From Arthrobacter sp. B0490 (GTDB taxonomy: Bacteria; Actinomycetota; Actinomycetes; Actinomycetales; Micrococcaceae): 64,000 nt of DNA. The translations under genes and the position numbers were made by a program. Below, piece after piece: positions 1-8,299 of this stretch. Under the pieces are notes generated by a model that was not told where the DNA came from, did no database searches, and saw only the letters and a program-made list of their open reading frames with translations. The stretch covers positions 505,404 through 569,403 of the forward strand of contig NZ_PJIR01000001.1 of NCBI RefSeq assembly GCF_002929355.1. Reading direction: 5' to 3'. Numbering within the stretch: the stretch's first letter is position 1; every line of letters starts with the position of its first letter.

Positions 1-644
1 TCCACCTGCTCCTCGAGGATGTTGCGGGTGGTCCAGTTCGGGTCGAGGCGTGCGCCGCGGAAGAGGAAGTTCTCGATCACGGCCTGGCCGTGCTGGGAGT
101 GCTTGACCTCCGGGTGCCACTGCACGCCGTAGAGGGCCTTGTCCTCGTTCGCGAAAGCGGCGACGGGTGCGCCGGCGGTGCTGGCGAGGACGTCGAAGCC
201 CTCCGGGGCGGCCTGCACGCTGTCGCCGTGGCTCATCCACGCGTTCTGCTGCTCGGGGGTCCCGGCGAGGATGGAGCGTGAGGCACCGTCGGAACGCACG
301 TCCGTCGACCCGTACTCCCGCAGGCCCGTCCTCGCGACGGTCCCGCCGAGCGCGTCGGCCATGGCCTGGAAGCCGTAGCAGATGCCGAGCACGGGCACGC
401 CGGCCTCGAACAGGTCCCGGTCGATCCGGGGGGCGCCCTCTGCGTAGACGCTCGACGGCCCGCCCGAGAGGATGATCGCCGAAGGGTTCTTCGCGAGGAT
501 CTCCTGCGTGCTGAGCGTGTGCGGGACGATCTCGGAGTAGACGTCCGCCTCACGGACGCGGCGCGCGATCAGCTGGGCGTACTGCGCGCCGTAGTCAACG
601 ACGAGGACAGGACGGTGCTCGGAGCCGTTCTCGGGGGTAGTCAC
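1..644 (-). CDS. guaA: GMP synthase (glutamine-hydrolysing), N-terminal part; gene runs off the left edge
   Basis: Converts XMP to GMP with glutamine as nitrogen donor, the last step of guanylate synthesis, in the cytoplasm. The visible 214 codons are the class I glutamine amidotransferase domain. After a short leader come [19 protein letters not shown], the oxyanion stretch [10 protein letters not shown], the nucleophile motif [10 protein letters not shown] (catalytic Cys) and the catalytic His/Glu in [11 protein letters not shown]. The ATP-pyrophosphatase and dimerisation domains lie outside the window. GTG at 644 is chosen because it starts about 11 residues before the conserved VLVVDYG strand. 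It lies downstream of DUF3817 and SURF1 on the same strand, an arrangement that I believe is common in actinobacteria. Function is very secure. Confidence 0.96.
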   Translation of the reverse strand, partial: MTTPENGSEHRPVLVVDYGAQYAQLIARRVREADVYSEIVPHTLSTQEILAKNPSAIILSGGPSSVYAEGAPRIDRDLFEAGVPVLGICYGFQAMADALGGTVARTGLREYGSTDVRSDGASRSILAGTPEQQNAWMSHGDSVQAAPEGFDVLASTAGAPVAAFANEDKALYGVQWHPEVKHSQHGQAVIENFLFRGARLDPNWTTRNILEEQV

Positions 645-725
645 CCGTCAACAATAGTCCGCGTGTACCCGGCGTCGCACATCAGGTCCGGGCCGTGACG
701 CCGCCGTTCCGCCCGGGCGCGGGCA

Positions 726-1211
726 TCAGTACCGCGGTGCGGTCTCGGGGTGCGCGGCGAGGTCCTCCTCGGCCTGGCGGTGGATCCGCTTCTCCACGAA
801 GAAGGACAGCAGGGGCACGACGCCGCCGAGCGCGATGAGGACGAAGCGGCCGAACGGCCAGCGCATCAGCTGCCACAGCCGGAAGTCGGCGATGAGGTAC
901 ACGACGTAGAGCCACCCGTGCACGATCAGGACGGCCGTCGAGAGGTTCACCCCGCCGGCGGTCTCGGCGACGACCTCGGGCAGGAACTGGATGAACGCTC
1001 CCCCGCCGGCCACGATCTCGGAGCCGAACCCGTACTTGGCCACCATCTCCACGACGACGAGCAGCAGCATGACGCCGGTCGCATAGGCGAGCACCCGGTA
1101 GAACCCGAGCGCGGAGCGGATCTGCGCGTGCGTGCCGCCGAAGCGCCGTTTCGGCCTGCGTCCCTCCGGGCGGGCGGTTCCCGCGGCGGGGTCGAGTGCT
1201 GGCTCAGTCAC
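726..1211 (-). CDS. DUF3817 family integral membrane protein
   Basis: A 161-residue membrane protein of the DUF3817 family; no biochemical role is established. After a basic N-terminus (about residues 1-30) there are three or four hydrophobic segments: about 35-58 (ALGFYRVLAYATGVMLLLVV), about 88-110 (VLIVHGWLYVVYLIADF) and about 117-138 (FGRFVLIALGGVVPLLSFFV). The tail is short and charged. The GxxHGWLYVxYL pattern around residues 90-102 is what I associate with the family. The start codon overlaps the end of the SURF1 gene by 8 bp, so the two are probably translationally coupled. guaA follows 81 bp downstream. Confidence 0.85.
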   Translation of the reverse strand: MTEPALDPAAGTARPEGRRPKRRFGGTHAQIRSALGFYRVLAYATGVMLLLVVVEMVAKYGFGSEIVAGGGAFIQFLPEVVAETAGGVNLSTAVLIVHGWLYVVYLIADFRLWQLMRWPFGRFVLIALGGVVPLLSFFVEKRIHRQAEEDLAAHPETAPRY

Positions 1212-2121
1212 GGTGGGCTCCGGTTTCCTTAGTGGATGTCATGCCGGTGGATGTCCTGTCGGCGGTCGTCCCGGCGGCGGGACGGGAGGGGACGACGGCG
1301 GAGTCGCCGTCGGGACCGGCCGCGGGGTGGGCGGCGGCGAGCCGCGCCTCCTCGGCGTCGGCCGCGTCCTCGAGGGTGCGTCGGTGGTCGTCGGCGACGA
1401 GGCGCCACCACAGGAAGAAGGCGAAGCCCGCGAAGACGACCCATTCGATGGCGTAGAAGATGTTCAGCCAGTTGATGGGCGTGTCCTGCGGCTGCGGGCC
1501 GACGACCACCCGCTCCATGCCTTCCGTGAAGGGTACGGCGGTGCCGTCGGCCGTCACCTCGGAGGCGACGATGAATGCGGCGTAGCTGGTCTCGTCCCAG
1601 ATGTTGGAGAGTTCGGCCGTGGAGAGCGACGGCACCTGCCCGTCGGGGTTCCGCTGCACCACGGGCGCCTCGGGCGGGAGGAGGCGCCCGACGACGGCGG
1701 CGGTCCCCTGCTGCTCCGGCACGGCTGCCGCGTCCTCCGCCTCGGCCACCCAGCCGAGCACGACGGGGATGACGGCGTCCTCGGCCGCGACGGCGGGCGC
1801 GGCCGTGTCGACGGCGAGGGCCTGGACGACCCACAGGCCCTCGTCGCCGTCGAGCAGGCGGTTCTGCACCAGCATCCGGGTGCCGGGCAGGAACGCCCCG
1901 TCGACGGACACCATCTGGTCGGCAGCCGAGGCGTAGAGCGGCGTCAGCGGCGTCAGCACCCCGGTCAGCGGCCGGACGTTCTCCGTGGTGCTGGGTGCGG
2001 GCGGCGGCACCTCCCTGGAGGAGTCGAGCTGCCACCGGCTGAGGAGGACGAAGACCGCGGCGGCAGCCATCGCAAGGATCAGCAGGAGGATCCATCGAGG
2101 CTTGAGCGCGGTTTTCAACAC
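1204..2121 (-). CDS. SURF1 family cytochrome oxidase assembly protein
   Basis: SURF1/Shy1 proteins help insert haem a into subunit I of aa3-type cytochrome c oxidase at the plasma membrane. The 305-residue product has the family layout: an N-terminal membrane helix (about residues 9-26, WILLLILAMAAAAVFVLL), a large extracytoplasmic domain and a second helix near residues 217-237 (LNIFYAIEWVVFAGFAFFLWW). The motif RMLVQNRLLDGDEG corresponds to the conserved family loop, and INWLNIFYAIEW is the usual pre-helix signature. The C-terminus carries a long Ala/Glu-rich cytoplasmic tail rich in low-complexity residues. It overlaps the DUF3817 gene by 8 bp. No oxidase genes are visible here. Confidence 0.92.
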   Translation of the reverse strand: MLKTALKPRWILLLILAMAAAAVFVLLSRWQLDSSREVPPPAPSTTENVRPLTGVLTPLTPLYASAADQMVSVDGAFLPGTRMLVQNRLLDGDEGLWVVQALAVDTAAPAVAAEDAVIPVVLGWVAEAEDAAAVPEQQGTAAVVGRLLPPEAPVVQRNPDGQVPSLSTAELSNIWDETSYAAFIVASEVTADGTAVPFTEGMERVVVGPQPQDTPINWLNIFYAIEWVVFAGFAFFLWWRLVADDHRRTLEDAADAEEARLAAAHPAAGPDGDSAVVPSRPAAGTTADRTSTGMTSTKETGAHRD

Positions 2122-2238
2122 CCCTCAACGGTACTTCGTGCCCGTGTAGAACAACGAATACGGCCGGGACCGGACGTGGCGACCCCGGCGGCCCGAAAAG
2201 TGATTGGCATATCCCTATCACTGGGGTCGGATGCGGTC

Positions 2239-2252
2239 TAGGATGGACCCTC
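2239..2252 (+). promoter_or_regulatory. Leaderless-type -10 box for the heterodimeric ABC exporter
   Basis: TAGGAT (2239-2244) lies 8 nt before the GTG at 2253, with no recognisable ribosome binding site in between. This is the layout of actinobacterial leaderless promoters, where transcription starts at or next to the start codon. I see no convincing -35 box. Confidence 0.5.
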
Positions 2253-3974
2253 GTGCGCTCCTTTCCCTACCCCCTGACCGGCCCGCCGGATCTGCGCTCC
2301 CCTGCGCGCTACCTGCTGTGGATCGGCGCGCAGCAGAAGGCGACCCTCGCGGCGGGGATCCTCCTGGGCACCGTCTGGATGGCGTCGCAGGCCGTCATGC
2401 CCTTCGTCCTCGGCAGGGCCCTCGACGACGGCGTCATCGGGGGCGACACGGGCGCGCTGCTCGGATGGGCAGGTGCTCTGCTGGGACTCATGGTGGTCCA
2501 GGCCGTCTCCGACACCGCGACGCACCGCGCGGGCGTCAGCAACTGGATGCAGGCCGCGTTCAGCTCCGTGCGCCTCGTGGGGCACAAGATCAGCCGGACC
2601 GGCGACGCCCTGCCCACTGCGCTGTCGACGGGCGAGGTCGTCTCCACCGCCGCCTCCGACGCCTTCCGGCTCGGCGAGGTGTACGAGGTGCTCACGCGGC
2701 TCGCCGGGGCGGCGGCCGCCTGGCTCGTGGTCACCGTCCTGATCTGGCAGACCTCCCCCGTGCTCGGCGTCGTCGTGCTCGTCGGCGTGCCCGTGTGCTG
2801 CGGGCTCCTCCTCTTCGTGGTGCGGCCCATGCAGGCGCGGCAGCGCGAGCAGCGCGAGGCGTCCGGCAGGATGACCGCGGTCGGTGCGGACACCGTGGCA
2901 GGACTGCGCGTGCTGCGCGGCATCGGCGGCGAGCACATCTTCGTGGACCGCTACCGCGACAGGTCGACGGCGACCCGCGACTCGGGCATCAGGGTGGCCC
3001 GCTCCCTCGCCGACCTCGAGGCCTCCCAGGTCTTCATCGCCGGGACCTTCAGCGTGGTCTTCACCTGGGTGGGGGCGACACTGGTCCTCGACGGCGACAT
3101 CACGCCCGGGGAGCTCGTGGCCCTCTACGGATTCTCGATCTTCCTCATGACACCCATCCGCGCGGCCGCCGACTCCGTGGCCCGCTTCATCCGCGCCCAC
3201 GTCGGCGCCCGGAAGATCATCGCGGTGCTGTCGGTGGACGCGAACGTCGCCGAGAGCGCCACGCCGGTGACCGCACCGCCGCCGGGAGCCGTCCTCGTCG
3301 ACGAGCGGTCGGGGGTCGTCGTCGAACCGGGGCTGATCACCGCCGTCGTGTCGCGGGAGCCCGCGGAGTCGACCGACGCCGTGACGCGCCTCGGCCGGTT
3401 CGAGGACGCCGTCCTCGAGGAGGCGACGGTGCGGTGGGGTGCCGTCGACCTCCGGCACGTGCCGCTGGCGGACATCCGGGCACGCATCGTGGTCAGCGAG
3501 GCCGCGCCGCAGCTCTTCAGCGGGTCCCTCCGCGCACAGCTCGACCCGCAGGGCCGGCACGACGACGCCGCCGTCCTCGCGGCCCTCGAGGACGCGAGTG
3601 CCCTGGACATCCTCGACGGGCTCGAGGGCGGCCTGGACCATGAGGTCACCGAGCGCGGCCGGGGCTTCTCGGGCGGCCAGCGCCAGCGCCTGGTCCTCGC
3701 GCGGGCCTACCTCACCGACGCGGAGAACCTCGTCCTCGTGGAGCCGACGAGCGCCGTCGATGCCCACACCGAGCAGCGCATCGCCTCCCGCCTGGGCGGC
3801 GCACGACGGCGGGACGGCAGGACCACCGTCATCGTCACCGCGAGCCCGCTGCTGCTGCGGGTCGTGGACCGCGTGGTCCTCCTCGAGGACGGCCGCGTCA
3901 GCGCACAGGGCAGCCACAAGGACCTCATGGCCGGCAGCAGCACCTACAGGAACGTGGTGATCCGCAGTGAGTAG
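2253..3974 (+). CDS. ABC exporter half-transporter A with a degenerate nucleotide-binding domain
   Basis: Fused membrane and ATPase half-transporter, 573 residues, forming a heterodimeric type IV ABC exporter with the next gene. Residues 1-310 are a six-helix ABC membrane domain. The ATPase domain has lost nearly all nucleotide-binding residues: the Walker A position reads SREPAEST with no lysine (about 366-373), the Q-loop glutamine is replaced (VVSEAAPQLF), Walker B reads LVLVEPTSAVD with Val496 in place of Asp, and the H-switch His is missing (VIVTASP). The ABC signature is intact (FSGGQRQRLVLARA, 472-485). This half therefore probably donates only its signature motif to the partner ATP site. 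GTG start at 2253 with an upstream leaderless -10. The 8-bp overlap with the partner implies coupling. Substrate unknown. Confidence 0.88.
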   Translation: MRSFPYPLTGPPDLRSPARYLLWIGAQQKATLAAGILLGTVWMASQAVMPFVLGRALDDGVIGGDTGALLGWAGALLGLMVVQAVSDTATHRAGVSNWMQAAFSSVRLVGHKISRTGDALPTALSTGEVVSTAASDAFRLGEVYEVLTRLAGAAAAWLVVTVLIWQTSPVLGVVVLVGVPVCCGLLLFVVRPMQARQREQREASGRMTAVGADTVAGLRVLRGIGGEHIFVDRYRDRSTATRDSGIRVARSLADLEASQVFIAGTFSVVFTWVGATLVLDGDITPGELVALYGFSIFLMTPIRAAADSVARFIRAHVGARKIIAVLSVDANVAESATPVTAPPPGAVLVDERSGVVVEPGLITAVVSREPAESTDAVTRLGRFEDAVLEEATVRWGAVDLRHVPLADIRARIVVSEAAPQLFSGSLRAQLDPQGRHDDAAVLAALEDASALDILDGLEGGLDHEVTERGRGFSGGQRQRLVLARAYLTDAENLVLVEPTSAVDAHTEQRIASRLGGARRRDGRTTVIVTASPLLLRVVDRVVLLEDGRVSAQGSHKDLMAGSSTYRNVVIRSE

Positions 3975-5712
3975 CACGGCCACGCTTCCCGTCGCCGGCC
4001 CGAAGTCCGTCCGCGACGAGGCCTCGCGCCTCATCCGCCACCACCGGCGGAGCCTCGGCGCGGTGATCGCCCTGTACGTCGGGTCGGCGGTCGCGGGCCT
4101 CGCCGGACCGCTGCTGCTCGGCCTCCTCATCGACGCCCTGGCTGCCGGGACGACGCCGTCCTTCGTGGCGTCCGTCTCCCTCGGGATGCTCGGGTTCCTC
4201 GTGGTGCAGTCGGTGCTGCGCCGGTACGCGGTGCGGTCCGGCATGGTGTTCGGCGAGCGCGTGTTCGCGGAGCTGCGCGAGGACTTCATGGAGGACGTCA
4301 CCGCGCTCCCGCTCTCCACGGTGGAGAAGGCGGGCACGGGCGACCTCGTCGCCAGGACGACGAACGACATCGACGCGGTGTCCCACACCGTGCGCTTCGG
4401 CGTGCCGCAGGTCGTCGTCTCGGTGGTGACCATCCTCCTGACCCTCGGCGCCGCCGTCGTCACCTCGCCCGTGCTGTCGCTCGGGCTCCTCGTGGGTCTG
4501 CCGCTGCTCTGGCCCGTGACCCGCTGGTACCTGCAGCGGAGCGCCGGCGGCTACATGCGCGAGCGCGAGACCTACGCCGTGGTGAACGGGACGATCACCG
4601 AGACCATCGAGGGTGCCCGGACCGTCGACGCCTTGAGTCTCGGCGCGCTGCGTCGCCAGGACCTCGACGACGCACTCGGCAGGAGCTTCCGGGCGGAGCG
4701 GTACACGCTCTGGCTGCGTTCGGTCCTCTTCCCTGCCGCGGACATCGCCTTCTGGCTGCCCGCCGCCGCCGTCCTGCTGTGGGGCGGCTGGCTCGCGGGC
4801 CAGGGCGTCGTCACGCCGGGCGCCGTGGCCGCCGTGGCGCTGTTCGCCGTCCGCCTGATCGACCCGGTGGACCTGCTCATCATGTGGACCGACGAGATCC
4901 AGGTGGGAGCCGCGTCCCTCGCCCGCATCATCGGCATCAAGGACGTCGAGCCCGACCGTGAGGCGACGGCGGCGCAACCCGCCAACGAGGACATCGTGGT
5001 GTCCGCGGCGACCTACGCGTACCGGCCGGGCCACAATGTGCTGCACGGCATCGACCTCACGCTGGTGCGGGGCGAGCGACTCGCCGTCGTCGGCCCGTCC
5101 GGCGCGGGCAAGTCCACGCTGGGACGGCTGATCGCGGGCATCCACCCGCCGACGTCCGGCTCCGTGACGGTGGGCGGTGTCCCCCTGGTCGACCGGCCGC
5201 TCGACGACCTGCGCCGCGAGGTGGCACTCGTGACGCAGGAGCACCACGTCTTCGTGGGCTCCGTCTCCGACAACGTGCGGCTCGGCCGGGCGGACGCGGG
5301 CGACGGCGAGATCGAGGAGGCCCTGCGCAGCGTCGGCGCGCTCGACTGGGTGAAGCAGCTCCCGGAGGGGATGGAGACGGAGGTGGGATCCGGGGCGCAC
5401 GAGCTCACGCCCGCCCAGGCCCAGGAGTTGGCGCTGGCCCGGCTGATCCTCGCCGATCCGCACACCCTGGTGCTGGACGAGGCGACGTCGCTGATCGACC
5501 CGCAGGCCGCGCGCGACCTCGAGCGCTCCCTCAACGCCGTCCTCGAGGGGCGCACCGTCATCGCCATCGCCCACCGGCTCCACACGGCGCACGACGCTGA
5601 CCGTGTGGCCGTCGTGGAGGAGGGGCGCATCGCGGAGCTGGGATCCCACGACGAACTGCTGGCGCTGGACGGCGCGTACGCCTCGCTGTGGCACTCCTGG
5701 CGGAGCGAGTAG
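3967..5712 (+). CDS. ABC exporter half-transporter B with the catalytic nucleotide-binding domain
   Basis: Partner half-transporter, 581 residues: ABC exporter membrane domain (about 25-320) followed by an ATPase domain. Here Walker A (GPSGAGKST, Lys382), Q-loop (VTQEHHVF), Walker B (LVLDEATS, Asp504/Glu505) and the H-switch (IAHRL) are all canonical. The signature motif is degenerate (LTPAQAQ, 480-486, instead of LSGGQ). The defects are exactly complementary to those of subunit A, so the dimer should have one working ATP site (Walker A/B of B plus signature of A) and one dead site. GTG start, overlapping the previous gene by 8 bp. Exported substrate not deducible; multidrug or lipid/peptide export are typical for this class. 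Confidence 0.9.
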   Translation: MSSTATLPVAGPKSVRDEASRLIRHHRRSLGAVIALYVGSAVAGLAGPLLLGLLIDALAAGTTPSFVASVSLGMLGFLVVQSVLRRYAVRSGMVFGERVFAELREDFMEDVTALPLSTVEKAGTGDLVARTTNDIDAVSHTVRFGVPQVVVSVVTILLTLGAAVVTSPVLSLGLLVGLPLLWPVTRWYLQRSAGGYMRERETYAVVNGTITETIEGARTVDALSLGALRRQDLDDALGRSFRAERYTLWLRSVLFPAADIAFWLPAAAVLLWGGWLAGQGVVTPGAVAAVALFAVRLIDPVDLLIMWTDEIQVGAASLARIIGIKDVEPDREATAAQPANEDIVVSAATYAYRPGHNVLHGIDLTLVRGERLAVVGPSGAGKSTLGRLIAGIHPPTSGSVTVGGVPLVDRPLDDLRREVALVTQEHHVFVGSVSDNVRLGRADAGDGEIEEALRSVGALDWVKQLPEGMETEVGSGAHELTPAQAQELALARLILADPHTLVLDEATSLIDPQAARDLERSLNAVLEGRTVIAIAHRLHTAHDADRVAVVEEGRIAELGSHDELLALDGAYASLWHSWRSE

Positions 5713-5728
5713 CGCCGGACGGCAGGGC

Positions 5729-6220
5729 CTAGTGGTCGAAGAACACCAGCGAGGAGTTGATCAGCTCGGCGATCACCTCGGCGTCGTGCGCCCTGCGCAG
5801 CGACTCGCGGAAGTTCTCCTTGAACAGACTGCGGGCGATCGTGGCGAGCACCTCGAGGTGCTCCGAGAAGGACTGCGCGGGGGTGGCCATGAGGAGCACG
5901 AGCGTGGCCGGGCCGTCGACGGCGCCGAAGTCCAGGCTGTGGCCGAAGCGCGTGACTCCGACGGCGATCGAGGTCTGGTTCACGTACTCGCTGCGTGCGT
6001 GCGGCAGTCCGACCCCGCCCGGCAGGCCCGTAGCCATCTGGTGCTCGCGCGAGTTGACCTGGTCGAGGAATGCCTGCAGGTCGGAGATGCGCCCCGCTGC
6101 ATGCAGGCGCCCCGCCAGCTGGGCTGCCGCGTCCTCCTTCGAGACCGCTTCCATCTCGAGGATCACGAGGTCGGGGGTGGTGAGTACGGCGTCGTGCAGC
6201 TCGAGGGACAAGTCGCTCAC
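5729..6220 (-). CDS. Orphan PTS fructose-type EIIA domain protein
   Basis: A 163-residue free-standing EIIA domain of the fructose/mannitol/Ntr family. It would accept phosphate from HPr (or an NPr-like protein) and pass it to an EIIB, or act as a regulatory phosphoprotein. The phosphorylation motif is GVGLPHARS with His74, preceded by the usual REHQMATGLP segment. The C-terminal FSEHLEVLATIARSLFKENF helix is typical. GTG start with an upstream GAAAGG. No EIIB or EIIC gene is adjacent: it lies between an ABC exporter (convergent) and GuaB3 (same strand). This could point to a regulatory role, or to service of a distant permease. The mannitol EIICBA far to the right has its own EIIA domain. 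Confidence 0.85.
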   Translation of the reverse strand: MSDLSLELHDAVLTTPDLVILEMEAVSKEDAAAQLAGRLHAAGRISDLQAFLDQVNSREHQMATGLPGGVGLPHARSEYVNQTSIAVGVTRFGHSLDFGAVDGPATLVLLMATPAQSFSEHLEVLATIARSLFKENFRESLRRAHDAEVIAELINSSLVFFDH

Positions 6221-6303
6221 AGTGTGCCTTTCGATGTTCCCGCCGGCCGTGGCCGCCGGGTGACCGGCCGCCGTCGACGGCCTCCCCCGGCCCTCCTAGC
6301 TTA

Positions 6304-6343
6304 GCGGGACCACCTGCCGCGCACCTTCGGCGCCCGGTCCCGC
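6304..6343 (-). terminator. Possible hairpin between guaB3 and the EIIA gene
   Basis: Inverted repeat GCGGGACC (6304-6311) / GGTCCCGC (6336-6343) in the 206-bp gap downstream of guaB3. The arms are 8 bp and perfect, but the loop is 24 nt and no T-run follows on either strand. It is only a weak terminator candidate. Confidence 0.3.
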
Positions 6344-6426
6344 CGAGGACGTCGCCTGCTGCCCGAGGGTGTGCCTCCCGCTCCGGCGGGGCCTGCTCCC
6401 TGCGGTGCGGACCCCGTCGGGAAGGG

Positions 6427-7566
6427 TCAGTCGGTCGAGGCGTAGGGCGAGAGGACCACTTCCACCCGCTGGAACTCCTTGAGGTCGGAGTACCCGGTGG
6501 TGGCCATGGCCCGTCGGAGGGCGCCGATCAGGTTGGACGAACCGTCGGTGTGGTGGGAGGGGCCCCAGAGCACTTCCTGCAGGGGGCCGACGGTGCCGAT
6601 GTTGACCCTGTCGCCGCGCGGGAGTTCGTGGTGGTGCGCCTCCTGGCCCCAGTGCCAGCCCTTCCCGGGCGCCTCCTCGGCGCGGGCGAGCGCCGAGCCG
6701 AGCATGACGGCGTCGGCTCCCATGGCGATGGCCTTCACGATGTCGCCGCTGGCGCCCATGCCGCCGTCGGCGATGACGTGCACGTAGCGGCCGCCGGATT
6801 CGTCCATGTAGTCGCGGCGGGCACCGGCGACGTCGGCGATGGCGGAGGCGAGGGGCGAGTGGATGCCGAGCGCCCGGCGGGTCGTCGTCGTCGCACCGCC
6901 GCCGAACCCGACCAGCACACCGGCTGCGCCCGTCCGCATGAGGTGGAGGGCGGGCGTGTACCCTGCGGCGCCGCCGACGATGACGGGGACGTCGAGTTCG
7001 TAGATGAACTTCTTCAGGTCCAGGGGCTGCTCGTTCTTGGACACGTGTTCCGCGGACACCGTGGTGCCGCGGATGACGAAGATGTCGACGCCGGCCGCGA
7101 GGACCGTCTTGTAGAACTGCTGGGTGCGCTGCGGCGTCAGGGACCCGGCGACCGTGACGCCGGCCTCGCGGATCTCGTCCAGGCGGCTCGTGATGAGCTC
7201 GGCGCGGATGGGGGCGCTGTACAGCTCCTGCAGCCGGCGGGTGGCGGCCGGGCTGAAGTTCTCGGTGCTGAGGCCGGCGATCTCGTCCAGGACGGCCTGC
7301 GGGTCCTCGTAGCGGGTCCACAGCCCCTCGAGGTTGAGGACGCCGAGACCGCCGAGCCGGCCCATGGCGATGGCGGTGGCCGGCGACATGGCCGAGTCCA
7401 TGGGTGCGGCGACTACCGGCATCTCGAACCGGTAGGCGTCGATCTGCCAGTTCACCGAGACGTCGAGCGGGTCCCTGGTGCGCCGGGAGGGCACCACCGC
7501 AACGTCGTCCAGCGAATATGCCCTGCGTCCGCGCTTGGCCCGGCCGATCTCGATCTCGTAAGTCAC
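6427..7566 (-). CDS. guaB3: GuaB3 family IMP dehydrogenase-related protein (no cysteine)
   Basis: A 379-residue TIM-barrel protein of the IMPDH/GMP reductase superfamily, lacking CBS domains and of the length I expect for actinobacterial GuaB3. The N-terminus IEIGRAKRGRRAYSLDDVAVVPS and the barrel motifs VVAAPMDSAMSP, GGAAGYTP and IADGGMGASGDIVKAIAMGADAVMLGS identify the family. Where IMPDH has its catalytic loop with Cys (GSICTTR), this protein reads GGGATTTTRRALG, and there is no cysteine anywhere in the chain. It therefore cannot use the known covalent thioimidate chemistry. True IMPDH (guaB) is 3.5 kb away. Start ATG at 7566 fits the family N-terminus. A regulatory or altered catalytic role in purine metabolism is inference. 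Confidence 0.9.
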   Translation of the reverse strand: MTYEIEIGRAKRGRRAYSLDDVAVVPSRRTRDPLDVSVNWQIDAYRFEMPVVAAPMDSAMSPATAIAMGRLGGLGVLNLEGLWTRYEDPQAVLDEIAGLSTENFSPAATRRLQELYSAPIRAELITSRLDEIREAGVTVAGSLTPQRTQQFYKTVLAAGVDIFVIRGTTVSAEHVSKNEQPLDLKKFIYELDVPVIVGGAAGYTPALHLMRTGAAGVLVGFGGGATTTTRRALGIHSPLASAIADVAGARRDYMDESGGRYVHVIADGGMGASGDIVKAIAMGADAVMLGSALARAEEAPGKGWHWGQEAHHHELPRGDRVNIGTVGPLQEVLWGPSHHTDGSSNLIGALRRAMATTGYSDLKEFQRVEVVLSPYASTD

Positions 7567-7824
7567 TGCTCTAGGTTAGCCCAGCACCGTCGGCGTCCCG
7601 GCGTCGTCGTGCGGATCGCCGCCGCCGGGACGGGCGGCCGTCCGGCGTCCGACCGACGGCCGACCGGCGCAGACCCGCGGCAGCGTCCCACACCCGGTGC
7701 GCCTCCGCCCCGGCTCCGGGCACCCGGCGCGGCGGCCCCGATCGACGACGAGCATGGTCGAGGATGAAGACCCGCGCACCCTATCCTGAACACCGGACGA
7801 GGGACATCGAGGAAGGACGACGGG

Positions 7825-8187
7825 ATGCCGTTCCGCAGCAAGCAGACCCTGGAGACCTGGGTCGACGAATTCCGGACCACCCGGGAAGGCGGCGCGCTCG
7901 TCTCCGTCGTGGTGCAGGACGGAGCTGACGGCGCCGACACCGGGCTGGTCATCGTGCCGCTCAGGAGCGGCAGCACGGAGATCTTCATGCAACCCGTCGC
8001 CGTCGGTGACCCGCGGTGGTCCGTCTCGTTCGGTGCCCGCAGCGAGGACTTCGAGCTGAGCGCCGCCGAACTGCACGGACTCGCCGCCGAGCTCCTCATC
8101 GCGGCATCCCTGTGCCAGTTCCTGCAGGAGAAGTCGGTCGGTCACGAGGAGAGGTCCGCCCAGCAGGATCACGCAGCCGATGGCTGA
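7825..8187 (+). CDS. Conserved-looking hypothetical protein, 120 aa
   Basis: I do not recognise this family. The 120-residue product is soluble and acidic with no signal peptide. It begins FRSKQTLETWVDEFRTTREGG, continues with alternating beta strands (ALVSVVVQD, GLVIVPLRS, RWSVSFGAR) and ends in a helix LHGLAAELLIAASLCQFLQEK. That pattern suggests a small single alpha/beta domain. GAGGAAGG lies about 8 nt before the ATG, and a likely -10 (TATCCT) about 40 nt upstream supports an independent transcript. The last 15 residues are polar and probably disordered. Neighbours (GuaB3 divergent, ArsR downstream) do not hint at function. Codon use looks native. Confidence 0.7.
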   Translation: MPFRSKQTLETWVDEFRTTREGGALVSVVVQDGADGADTGLVIVPLRSGSTEIFMQPVAVGDPRWSVSFGARSEDFELSAAELHGLAAELLIAASLCQFLQEKSVGHEERSAQQDHAADG

Positions 8188-8263
8188 CGCGTCGCACACC
8201 GGGTGAGCCCGTCCGGGGCGTGCCGCAGGAGTCCGGAACCCCCCGGAAAGCCGCCGACGAGCC

Positions 8264-8293
8264 TTTACAGGTAACCTCTTACTTGCCTATCGT
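8264..8293 (+). promoter_or_regulatory. Leaderless promoter of the ArsR-VOC operon
   Basis: TTTACA (8264-8269), 18-nt spacer, TATCGT (8288-8293), then only GGGGCT before the GTG start at 8300. Spacing predicts transcription starting at the start codon. The spacer contains GGTAACC next to imperfect symmetry (AGGTAACC...TTGCCT), a plausible autoregulatory ArsR site overlapping the promoter; that part is inference. Confidence 0.6.
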
Positions 8294-8299
8294 GGGGCT

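Noticed and set aside
2238..4463. A 741-codon minus-strand open frame opposite the ABC exporter genes, and similar long antisense frames elsewhere (for example 9299-12637, 16873-18852, 22189-24492, 24147-27236)
   Set aside because: They are His/Arg/Gly/Asp-rich translations without recognisable domains, lying exactly opposite well-supported genes.
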